Shown: piece by piece, positions 1-7,176 of the stretch
How positions within the stretch are numbered: position 1 is the stretch's first letter
How the letters are laid out: each line of letters starts with the position of its first letter
Source: Mesorhizobium_B sp035998495
Lineage (GTDB): Bacteria; Pseudomonadota; Alphaproteobacteria; Rhizobiales; Rhizobiaceae
DNA length: 64,000 nucleotides
Assembly: GCA_035998495.1 (NCBI GenBank)
Contig: DASYHP010000080.1
Location: 186,001-250,000, forward strand
Direction of reading: 5' to 3'
The notes under the pieces: model-generated
The model's database searches: none
Seen by the model: only the letters and a program-made list of their open reading frames with translations
What the model was told of the DNA's origin: nothing
Program-made: the position numbers and the translations under genes

Positions 1-309
1 GAGCAGAAGCGTGGGTTCCGACTTGATGAGGCCCTGGAACGCTTCCGAGCGCACGGACGCCCAGGTGATGGCGAACTGCAGGAACACAAGCAGCGCCAGC
101 GCGAGCACGCCTTCGGCGAGCGACACGTCCTTGCTCAAGAGCACTGTGGCGAGCGTGGAGCCGAGCGCCACCGTCACCACGAAGTCGAAGGCGTTCAGCT
201 TGGAAAGCGTGCGCTTGCCCGAGATGCGCAGCACATAGACCAGCGCGACATAAGCGAGCGTGCCGACGACAAGCACCCGACCCAGATCGCTCCAACTGTC
301 GAAAAACAT
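1..309 (-). CDS. DUF421 (YetF-like) membrane protein, 3' end cut by the window edge
   Basis: The first 103 codons of a minus-strand gene are present; the rest lies beyond base 1. The start is the ATG at 309-307 and the protein opens MFFDSWSDLGRVLVVG. It has hydrophobic helices and the pattern LRISGKRTLSKLNAFDFVV, where the GKR-(T/S)-x5-N-x-FD segment is typical of the DUF421/YetF family of inner-membrane proteins. The molecular function of the family is not established. An EcfG-type promoter lies about 135 bases upstream on the same strand, so general-stress control is likely. The cytoplasmic C-terminal domain cannot be seen. The family call is good; the function is unknown. Confidence 0.75.
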   Translation of the reverse strand, partial: MFFDSWSDLGRVLVVGTLAYVALVYVLRISGKRTLSKLNAFDFVVTVALGSTLATVLLSKDVSLAEGVLALALLVFLQFAITWASVRSEAFQGLIKSEPTLLL

Positions 310-444
310 CGCTCATGCTCCGCCTGTCCGAAGGGCGCCGAGGGTCGTGCCGCCTTACAGGTGCTCGGTGCGCCCGGCGCCAAGAGGCAGGGTACGCTCC
401 CGGACCGAAGAGAGTGCCGGCTGCCGCGGGCCTCGCGGGAACTC

Positions 445-470
445 AACGCCGCCTGAAAACCTTCCGTTCC
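445..470 (-). promoter_or_regulatory. EcfG-type (general stress sigma factor) promoter for the DUF421 gene
   Basis: Reading the minus strand, GGAAC (470-466) is followed by exactly 17 bases and then CGTT (448-445). This matches the alphaproteobacterial EcfG/RpoE2 consensus GGAAC-N16/17-CGTT. It points at the DUF421 gene that starts at 309, leaving a leader of about 130 bases. Sequence match only; no transcript evidence. Confidence 0.6.
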
Positions 471-525
471 GTTGGGCTGTTGGCCGGCGGGCCGAGCCGC
501 CCGGGGCGTGTTGCGGGAAGGGATG

Positions 526-1539
526 ATGAACGAGGCCGTCGCGCTGGCTGAGGAAAAGATCGACTACTTCGTGGACGGCTTCTTCTGGATCCTTCCCAAT
601 CTCGCCATCGCCGCCGTGGTCTTCGTGATCTTCGTGCTGGCGGCGATGCTCGCCAGGCGCGCGGTGGTGCGCTTCGGCCAGCGACGCGACCGCTTTGATC
701 TCGGCGTGCTGCTCGGCGCCTTCGCGAAATGGGGAATCCTGGTGCTGGGGCTCCTCGTGGTCGCCACCATCGTGTTCCCCTCGGTGAAGCCCGCCGACAT
801 CCTGGCGACGCTGGGCATCGGCTCGGTGGCGATCGGCTTCGCCTTCAAGGATATCTTGCAGAACTGGCTGTCGGGCCTGTTGATCCTCTACCGTCGCCCG
901 TTCCGCCAGGGCGACCAGATCGTGTCGGGCGAGTTCGAGGGCACGGTGGAGCATATCGAGGCGCGCGCAACCCTGATCCGCACCTATGACGGGCAACGCG
1001 TGGTGATCCCCAACACCGACATCTACACCCGCGCGGTGATCGTCCGCACCGCGTTCGAGAAGCGCCGCTCGGAGTATGATGTCGGCATCGGCTATGGCGA
1101 CGACGCGGAACGCGCCTGCAAAACCATGCTCGACGCGCTGGGCAGGGTCGAGGGCATCGCGCGCGAGCCCGCGCCCGAAGCCATCCCCTGGGCGCTCGAC
1201 GCGTCCAGCGTCAACATCAAGCTGCGCTGGTGGTCGGACCCGCACCGCGCGGAGGTGGTGCATGCGCAGGGCAAGGTGATCGCGGCGGTCAAGAGGGCGC
1301 TGACGGAAGCCGGCATCGACATGCCCTTCCCCACGCGCGTGGTGCTCCTGCACGACCAGACCGAGGAAACCGACGGCGACCGCTCGCGCCAGCGCGAAGG
1401 CTGGCCGGCCGGCAAAAGCCCGCCCCGGCCGCGGCACCTCAACGAGGTCAGCGTCACGGGATCGGACCGGCCGCGCGCCAACGGGGACGGATCGGCCCAG
1501 GAAGAAGGGGACGGCGAGAAGCGGCGGCGGCTCACATGA
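526..1539 (+). CDS. Small-conductance mechanosensitive channel (MscS family)
   Basis: A 337-residue inner-membrane channel that would release solutes on hypo-osmotic shock. Three hydrophobic helices occupy roughly residues 15-110. The pore-lining helix carries the MscS hallmark around LATLGIGSVAIGFAFKDILQN, followed by the beta domain segment RPFRQGDQIV and EGTVEHIEARATLIRTYDGQ. A C-terminal alpha/beta domain ends in a charged, low-complexity tail of about 50 residues. The ATG at 523 gives one more Met; 526 has the better spacing to the GGAAGG at 516-521. The gene is convergent with the next one and their 3' ends overlap by 8 bases. It is single-copy here with no partner genes. Confidence 0.9.
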   Translation: MNEAVALAEEKIDYFVDGFFWILPNLAIAAVVFVIFVLAAMLARRAVVRFGQRRDRFDLGVLLGAFAKWGILVLGLLVVATIVFPSVKPADILATLGIGSVAIGFAFKDILQNWLSGLLILYRRPFRQGDQIVSGEFEGTVEHIEARATLIRTYDGQRVVIPNTDIYTRAVIVRTAFEKRRSEYDVGIGYGDDAERACKTMLDALGRVEGIAREPAPEAIPWALDASSVNIKLRWWSDPHRAEVVHAQGKVIAAVKRALTEAGIDMPFPTRVVLLHDQTEETDGDRSRQREGWPAGKSPPRPRHLNEVSVTGSDRPRANGDGSAQEEGDGEKRRRLT

Positions 1540-1927
1540 GGACGCCGGCCTTGGTGAGCCCCGCGCCGATCATCAGCAGGCCGAAACCCGCCGCCAGCGC
1601 GCCCCAATAGCGGATCGTGTGGAATTTCCAGAAGGTATGGAGAAAGCGGAAGAAGAGGCCGGGCGAGACGAGCCAGCCCAGCCCTTCGATGGCGGCGGCC
1701 GCTCCGATCAGCGTGACCGTGACCTCCAGCCAGCCGTCCCAGCGATGGTGGAACATCAGGATCGCCGCGCCGATGGCGTAGATGCTGACGCCGGCCATGT
1801 AGTTGGCGGCGGCGCGGTCTCTCAAGCCGTCCAGCATGGCCATGAAGCGCTGCGGGTCGATCAGCACGCTCAGGCCCGCCGCTAGCGCATAGACGCCGAC
1901 GGCGATCGCGATCATTTCCGTGACCAT
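1532..1927 (-). CDS. Small four-helix membrane protein of unknown function
   Basis: A 131-residue protein beginning MVTEMIAIAVGVYALAAG. Four hydrophobic stretches alternate with short loops (around residues 4-22, 45-63, 68-88 and 100-125), so it is an integral membrane protein. The ATG at 1927 is preferred to the longer reading from 1981 because GGAG lies just upstream and the longer N-terminus is polar and unlike a coding start. Charged residues are few (RDRAAAN, FHTIRYW). The family was not recognised. It sits between mscS and sodC but shares no transcript orientation with mscS. Genuine coding is likely from length, codon use and the regular helix pattern. Confidence 0.65.
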   Translation of the reverse strand: MVTEMIAIAVGVYALAAGLSVLIDPQRFMAMLDGLRDRAAANYMAGVSIYAIGAAILMFHHRWDGWLEVTVTLIGAAAAIEGLGWLVSPGLFFRFLHTFWKFHTIRYWGALAAGFGLLMIGAGLTKAGVLM

Positions 1928-2005
1928 GCGGAGCTCCGGCCGAGCGCATGATCCCGAAGGGTGGTTCCGCCTCGGAATCATGCCGATTCGCCTTGGGCGG
2001 AGGTC

Positions 2006-2548
2006 CTACCGCTCGATCACCGCGCAGGCGATGCGGTCGCCGGCGTCGCCCGCAGCCTGCGTCTGATAATCGTCGGCGTTGGCGTGGATCATCAGGGCCG
2101 AGCCGTCGTCGTCGAACAAGGTGTTCTCGCCCTCGAAGGACAGGTTGGGGTTGAACACTTCCGCGACCAGCCTGCCGTCCTCGCCCACCGTCTGGTTGGG
2201 CATGTCGCCGGCATGCGGCCCGCCCTCGACCAGATAGCCGTGCTGGGCGTCCGTGGGATTGTAGTGCCCGCCGGCCGACTGGAAGCCCGAGGCGGCGTCG
2301 CATTGGCCGGTCTCATGCACGTGGAAGCCATGCGCGCCCGGCGGCAGGTTCGAGGCCTCCGCCCGGATCAGCACGCCGTTGGGCGTTTGGATGACGGTGG
2401 CCGTGCCGATCGTTTCGCCTTGGGCGTTGATCAGATCGGCCTGGACGGAATTGGTGTCCGCGGCGGCCTCGGTTTCCTGAGCATACGAAAACCCTGCGGC
2501 GAATGCCGCCAGGGAGAGGGCGCCGCAGGTCGCGATGATCCGTTTCAT
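2006..2548 (-). CDS. sodC: Periplasmic Cu/Zn superoxide dismutase
   Basis: A 180-residue precursor that would dismute superoxide in the periplasm. A signal peptide covers about residues 1-23 (cleavage near SYA-QE). The metal ligands of the family are all visible: His76 and His78 in GFHVHETGQC, His95 in GGHYNP, His103, His112 and Asp115 in GPHAGDMPN, and His155 in ALMIHANADDY. Cys83 and Cys175 would form the conserved intramolecular disulfide, and the terminal GDRIACAVI is typical. Length and motifs match bacterial SodC. It is monocistronic. A near-consensus EcfG-type site lies 75 bases upstream. Confidence 0.95.
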   Translation of the reverse strand: MKRIIATCGALSLAAFAAGFSYAQETEAAADTNSVQADLINAQGETIGTATVIQTPNGVLIRAEASNLPPGAHGFHVHETGQCDAASGFQSAGGHYNPTDAQHGYLVEGGPHAGDMPNQTVGEDGRLVAEVFNPNLSFEGENTLFDDDGSALMIHANADDYQTQAAGDAGDRIACAVIER

Positions 2549-2622
2549 GCATGAACTCCTCGGTTGGGGGGACGCCGCGTCCGGCGGCCGGCAGGGCCGC
2601 GTCCGGACAAGCGGTCAAGACA

Positions 2623-2647
2623 TACGATCGACGCCGCGCTCGGTTCC
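2623..2647 (-). promoter_or_regulatory. Possible EcfG-like promoter upstream of sodC (one mismatch)
   Basis: On the minus strand GGAAC (2647-2643) is followed by 16 bases and CGTA (2626-2623). The last base of the -10 element differs from the CGTT consensus. It lies about 75 bases upstream of the sodC start, in the right orientation. Weak evidence because of the mismatch. Confidence 0.25.
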
Positions 2648-2732
2648 CCATGGTCGGCGCGATGGTCGGGTGCCGCTCGCCCCCGGTGCGCTGCCGCACG
2701 GAGTTTGCGGCCCACCTCCCCGGTTGCGTCGG

Positions 2733-3800
2733 CTACAAAGCAAGCGGCGAGGTGAAGCCCGTGAGTTCCAGATAGCCCTTGCCGCCATCGGTTCGCACCG
2801 CGCCTTCCCAGTAAACGGGCAGGCCGGAGGCGCGGCCATCGAGTTCCTGATCGTCGAAGAGGGGGCGCAGGGGAAAGCGCCTGACGCCTTCGGGCAAGCG
2901 CACCTCCAGCACCTGCTCCACGGGATACTCCGCATTCGTGCGCGGCGAGCGCCAGCGGCGAACAGCCGAAAAACGCACGTCCTCCTGGCGGAAGCGTACG
3001 ATGCTCCCATCCCCGCGCCTGAGCGAGCCGCCGGCCCAGACCGTCTCGTTTTGGCGGTCACGGATGCGAAAGGCGACCAGCGCGCCGCCGTCGTCGAGGT
3101 TGAGGCCGGTCCATTCCCAGCCCACGGCGTCGGGCGCAAGCAGGTTCGACGACCATTCGCGGTCGAGCCAGGCCTCGCCGGTGACAGCCACCGTCTCGCC
3201 GTCTCGCGAAACCGTGCCCGACACGGTGAGATGGGGCAGCGAGTAGTAATAGCTGGCGTCGAGCGGGTCGGGACCCTTCTGGCTGTAGCCCCCGTCGCCT
3301 TGCAGGAAGACGTCCTGCGTTGGCGAGAAGCCGAGCGAGAACGAGAACTCCGGGGTCGAGACCTCCGTCGTGAAAACCCCGTCCAGCCCGCGTGCGAAAC
3401 GCCAGTCCTGGAGCGTCACGGCCGCATCGCCTTGGGCGGCTTCGGCGATGCCGAAGCCCGCGCGCGCGGCGCGCTCGCCATGCAGCAGGCGGCCGACGGC
3501 GGGGTCGGAGAGCGCGGCATGGGCGAACAGGACCTGGGCAGGCGCGAAGCGGCTGGGGTTTTGAGGGTCGGCCTGGGGCCGCGTGCGGAAGAAGGTGACC
3601 TGGAAGCCCAAGTCCCGCCCGTCCTCCGTCTCGAGCCATCCCGTCACATACCACCACTCCGTGCGGAACTCCGGATGCGCGCCGTGGTCCCTGGGGAAGG
3701 ACAAGGCCGCGCCCGGCCGCACCTCGGGATAGTTCACGGCCGACTGCGCCGCCGCGGCGGCCGCGAACATCAGAGCCAGAAGCGCGAGAAGCCAGCGCAT
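2733..3800 (-). CDS. AttH-like lipocalin-fold (CrtC/DUF2006-type) secreted protein
   Basis: A 355-residue protein with a cleavable signal peptide (MRWLLALLALMFAAAAAAQS). It is related to the AttH/carotenoid-1,2-hydratase-like lipocalin family. Hallmarks are FPRDHGAHPEFRTEWWYVTG near the N-terminus, the LGFQVTFFR strand, SYYYSLPHLTVSG, the segment GEAWLDREWSS, and GWEWTGLNLDDG. In this family the conserved EWWYVTG and DREW(S/G) segments line the barrel. The substrate is unknown, but the usual partners are the ABC ATPase and FtsX-like permease found just upstream here. Its ATG shares one base with the stop of the permease (TGATG), which indicates translational coupling. It could handle a lipid or lipoprotein delivered by that transporter. 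Confidence 0.85.
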   Translation of the reverse strand: MRWLLALLALMFAAAAAAQSAVNYPEVRPGAALSFPRDHGAHPEFRTEWWYVTGWLETEDGRDLGFQVTFFRTRPQADPQNPSRFAPAQVLFAHAALSDPAVGRLLHGERAARAGFGIAEAAQGDAAVTLQDWRFARGLDGVFTTEVSTPEFSFSLGFSPTQDVFLQGDGGYSQKGPDPLDASYYYSLPHLTVSGTVSRDGETVAVTGEAWLDREWSSNLLAPDAVGWEWTGLNLDDGGALVAFRIRDRQNETVWAGGSLRRGDGSIVRFRQEDVRFSAVRRWRSPRTNAEYPVEQVLEVRLPEGVRRFPLRPLFDDQELDGRASGLPVYWEGAVRTDGGKGYLELTGFTSPLAL

Positions 3801-6337
3801 CACCAGTCCTCCCGCACCGCCAGCACCGCGCTTTGCGCGGTCGCGCGGCGCCCCGCGACCATGGCGGTCAGCGCCGCCGCGAGCAGAAGCGCCGCCATCA
3901 CGGAAAGAATCGTCGCCACCGGCCATTGCGTGGACATGCTCCAGTTGAAGCTCTGCGGGTTGATCACATGGATCAGCGCCTGCGACAGCGCGACGCCCAG
4001 CAGCACGCCGGCGACTCCGCCGATCAGCCCCAACAGCGCCCCCTCGAAGCCGAGCATGGCCGTCAACTGCCGCTTCTCCACGCCCAGATGCCGCAACATC
4101 CCGAACTCCTTTCCACGGGCGATGGTCTGGGACGACACCGTGGCCGCCACGCCCGCCAGGCCCACCAGGATCGCCACCGCCTCCAGGACATAGGTGACGG
4201 CGAAGGAGCGGTCGAACAGCTCCAGCGCGAAGCGGCGCAGCTCAGCCGGCTGCGAAAGCGACACGGCGTTCTTCATCTCGGGCGGCAGCGCCGCCACCAG
4301 CGCCTGGCCGACCGCGTCCGGGTCGGCCCCCGCCGCAAGGGCGAGGGACGCCTCGTCGCGGGAAAAGTCGCCCGTCAGCCTGGAATAGTCCGCCTCGCGG
4401 ATCACCACCGAGCCCTGCTGGCGGGCATAGTCGCGCCACACGCCCGCGACCGTGAAGCGCGCGCCCTGCCCAAGCGGCAGTGCGATCGCCTCGCCGACCT
4501 CCCAACCGAACAGGCGCGAGGCCGGCTCCGACACCCAGACGGGAACCGCGTCGCTCGGCGGCGGGGCGTCCGCCTCCTCGATCAGCACGAGCGGCGCGGC
4601 CGCCGCATCGTCCGCTCCCACCGGCCGGGCGATCAGGAGGATCGGCGGGCGGTCGGGCTGAATCGTCAACGGGATCTGGCGGCTGAAGGCGATTTCGTCC
4701 ACGCCGGGCGCCGCGGCGAGCCGCGCCTGGGCTTGCCTGTCGAAGCCCGCGCCGCCCTGCGCTTGAACATAGAGGTCGGCCGACAGAACCTGGACGAGCC
4801 AGTCGTCCACGGCATGCCGGAAGCTCGTCACCATGGTCGCCATGGCGATCATCAACGCGGTGCTCGCCACGATGCCGCAAAGGGCGGTCGCGGCCTCGCT
4901 CGGGCTCCCGAAGACATGGCGGGCGCCGAGCTGGACCGGCACAGCCAGCGTCCGCCGCCGGGCAAGGGGCGCGAGCAGCTTTCGCGCGAGCCAGGGCACG
5001 CCGGCCACGCCGCCCGCCAGCATCAGCGCCATGCCGGCAAAGCCGAAGACAGGGAGGCCGCCCACCGGCGGCAGGAGGCATGCCGCGGCGCCCGAGGCCA
5101 GCAGGATCAGCGCCGCTCGCCAGGGCACGGGGCGGCGGGGGTCGGCCAGGTCGCCGCTGTTCTTCAACGCCGCGGCGGGCGCGGCGCGCGATGCCGCGCG
5201 GGCGGGGAACACGCTGCCGAGCGTGGCGGCCAGCACGCCCAGCGCGAAGAACACGGTTGCCGCGAGCGGCTGGAAGACCACCTGCACGTTCCCGCCGCGG
5301 AAATAGCCCGCGCCGAGGTCGCCGCCGAACCAGGCCACGGCGAGCGCGGCGAGCGCGTAGCCCAGCGCCAAGCCCAGAAGCGCGCCCAGCACGCCGATGA
5401 AGAAGCCCTCCAACGCCACCAGCGCGACGATGCCGCCGCGCGGCAGGCCCAGGGTCCGCACCAGCGCGAAGGCGCGCAGGCGGCGCGCGACCGAGAGCGA
5501 CTGGGCCGAAAAGACCAGGAAGCCGCCGGTCAGAAGCGCCACCAGCGCCAGCATGTTGAGGTTCACGCGATAGGCGCGCGACAGGTTGCCGCCCTGCTGG
5601 AGCTCGCTTTCCGCGTCCGCCAGCACGGCGTCCGCGGGCAGTTTCTCGCGCAGAGCCGCTTCGGCCTGGGCCCGGTCGCTCAAGGCCAGATCGATGCGAT
5701 CGAGCCGGCCCAGCCGGTCGAAGCGCCATTGCGCGGCGGCGATGTCGATCACGCCCACCGCTTGGCCGTCCCCCACGCCGGGCAGCAGGCCCGCCACCGT
5801 GAGCGGCACGGTTTTGCCGTTGGCGGAGACGTCGAGCCTGTCGCCCACGGAAGCGCCCATCGCATCCAGCGCGGCGCGGGACAGAAAAAGGGTTTGCCCG
5901 TCGAACACGTTGGCGCTGGCCTGATCCGGCCCGGCCGGAAGCTGGCCGACCAGGCTCGGCGTGACGTTCGCCGCGCGGATCACGTCGAGGCCCAGAAGCG
6001 TGAAGGCGGTGTTCCGCGCCCGCGCCTCCAGGCTGACCACGGGGCTCGCATCCGCCACGCCTTCGGTCCGCAGAATCTCGGGATAGAGAAGCTCGTCGAA
6101 GCCGAGCGGGCTTGCGGCGCGAAGGGACAGGTCGGGCGCGCCGTTGACGCTGCGCACGGCCTCGCCGAAGGAGGCGAGGGCGGAATTGTTGATGAGATGC
6201 ACGGCGAAGCCCAGCGCGACGCCCACCGCGATGGCGACGACCGTGCCGAGGAATCGCGCGGGGTGCGCCCGCGCCTCGCCCGCGACTAGCCAGCCCAGCG
6301 CCAGCCGCGCGGAAAAAAGGTCAGCGCGCGCCGACAT
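3800..6337 (-). CDS. FtsX-family ABC transporter permease (AttF/AttG-like, fused)
   Basis: An 845-residue permease made of two FtsX/MacB-type halves. A membrane helix near residues 29-48 precedes a large periplasmic domain. Helices around 255-280, 300-335 and 355-385 follow, then a second set of helices near 405-450, another periplasmic domain, and three C-terminal helices (about 705-730, 750-790 and 800-830). This size is usual for permeases acting with LolD/YbbA-like ATPases and an AttH protein on hydrophobic envelope substrates. The start ATG overlaps the end of the ATPase gene by 17 bases, and the stop is coupled to the AttH-like gene. Direction of transport and cargo cannot be read from sequence. 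Confidence 0.88.
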   Translation of the reverse strand: MSARADLFSARLALGWLVAGEARAHPARFLGTVVAIAVGVALGFAVHLINNSALASFGEAVRSVNGAPDLSLRAASPLGFDELLYPEILRTEGVADASPVVSLEARARNTAFTLLGLDVIRAANVTPSLVGQLPAGPDQASANVFDGQTLFLSRAALDAMGASVGDRLDVSANGKTVPLTVAGLLPGVGDGQAVGVIDIAAAQWRFDRLGRLDRIDLALSDRAQAEAALREKLPADAVLADAESELQQGGNLSRAYRVNLNMLALVALLTGGFLVFSAQSLSVARRLRAFALVRTLGLPRGGIVALVALEGFFIGVLGALLGLALGYALAALAVAWFGGDLGAGYFRGGNVQVVFQPLAATVFFALGVLAATLGSVFPARAASRAAPAAALKNSGDLADPRRPVPWRAALILLASGAAACLLPPVGGLPVFGFAGMALMLAGGVAGVPWLARKLLAPLARRRTLAVPVQLGARHVFGSPSEAATALCGIVASTALMIAMATMVTSFRHAVDDWLVQVLSADLYVQAQGGAGFDRQAQARLAAAPGVDEIAFSRQIPLTIQPDRPPILLIARPVGADDAAAAPLVLIEEADAPPPSDAVPVWVSEPASRLFGWEVGEAIALPLGQGARFTVAGVWRDYARQQGSVVIREADYSRLTGDFSRDEASLALAAGADPDAVGQALVAALPPEMKNAVSLSQPAELRRFALELFDRSFAVTYVLEAVAILVGLAGVAATVSSQTIARGKEFGMLRHLGVEKRQLTAMLGFEGALLGLIGGVAGVLLGVALSQALIHVINPQSFNWSMSTQWPVATILSVMAALLLAAALTAMVAGRRATAQSAVLAVREDW

Positions 6338-7052
6338 GCTGATCGACCAGGCCTTTCGCCGTCAGCACGAGCACCCGGTCGGCGATGTCGGCGGTGGCGC
6401 GGCTGTGCGTGACGATCACCGCCGCCGCCCCGCGCGAGCGCACGGCCTCGGCGAAGAGGTCGAGCACCAAACCGGCCGTGTCGGGGTCGAGATTGCCGGT
6501 GGGCTCGTCGGCCAGGATCAGCGCCGGCCGGTGGACGAGCGCGCGGGCGATCGCCACGCGCTGCAATTCGCCGCCCGAAAGATCCCGCGCATAGCCGCTT
6601 CCGCGCGCGCCCAGGCCGACCGCGTTCAGCATCTCGTCGGCGCGGGCGCCGATGCTTCGGGCGTCCGCGCCCACCAGCGCGAGCGGCAGGGCCACGTTCT
6701 GGCGCAACGTGAGATAGGGCAGGATGTGGAAGGCCTGGAACACGAAGCCGATCCGCTCGCGCCGGAGCCTCGTGCGCTCCGCCTCGCCGAGCGGGCCCAA
6801 GTTCGCGCCCGCGATCCGCACCTCGCCCGCGTCGGCGTCGTCGAGGCCGGCCAGGATGTTGAGCAGCGTCGATTTGCCCACGCCCGACTCGCCCACGATC
6901 GCCACGATCTCGCCCGCGCTCGCCGAAAGGTCGAGGCCGGAGAACAGTTTTCGCCCGCCCGGCACGGACTTTTGGAGCCCGCGCACGAAAAGCGTCTCGT
7001 CCTTGGCGATGGGCGCATGGGCGTGCGCGTCGGGGGCGGGGGAGTCGAGCAT
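6321..7052 (-). CDS. ABC transporter ATP-binding protein (LolD/AttE-like)
   Basis: A 243-residue nucleotide-binding subunit that would power the FtsX-type permease encoded downstream. It shows Walker A GESGVGKST, the Q-loop segment FVFQAFHILPYLTL, the signature LSGGELQRVAIARAL, Walker B LILADEPTGNLD and the H-loop VIVTHS. The TGNLD version of Walker B is characteristic of the LolD/MacB/FtsE subfamily. A GTG at 7055 would add one residue; the ATG at 7052 is preferred. First gene of the three-gene operon with 17-base and one-base overlaps. The short region upstream (7053-7176) holds its promoter, but no clear hexamers were picked out. Confidence 0.93.
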   Translation of the reverse strand: MLDSPAPDAHAHAPIAKDETLFVRGLQKSVPGGRKLFSGLDLSASAGEIVAIVGESGVGKSTLLNILAGLDDADAGEVRIAGANLGPLGEAERTRLRRERIGFVFQAFHILPYLTLRQNVALPLALVGADARSIGARADEMLNAVGLGARGSGYARDLSGGELQRVAIARALVHRPALILADEPTGNLDPDTAGLVLDLFAEAVRSRGAAAVIVTHSRATADIADRVLVLTAKGLVDQHVGAR

Positions 7053-7176
7053 CACCGCCCAGATAGGCGTTCGTGGGCCCCGCGCCAGCGCGGCGTTTGG
7101 CGCATGATGCCCAACCGAAGGTCCGCGACGCGGAAAGCGGCGGACGTCCTGGTCGGATCACGCGGTGAAATTCGCT

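Noticed and set aside
355..1437. Long minus-strand frame of 360 codons across the mscS gene
   Set aside because: It is the antisense shadow of mscS: rich in His, Arg and Asp with no domain pattern. High G+C gives long open antisense frames throughout the window.
3833..6289. Plus-strand frame of 818 codons over the FtsX permease
   Set aside because: Antisense shadow with RR/GG/QH bias; the permease on the minus strand has the expected membrane helices.
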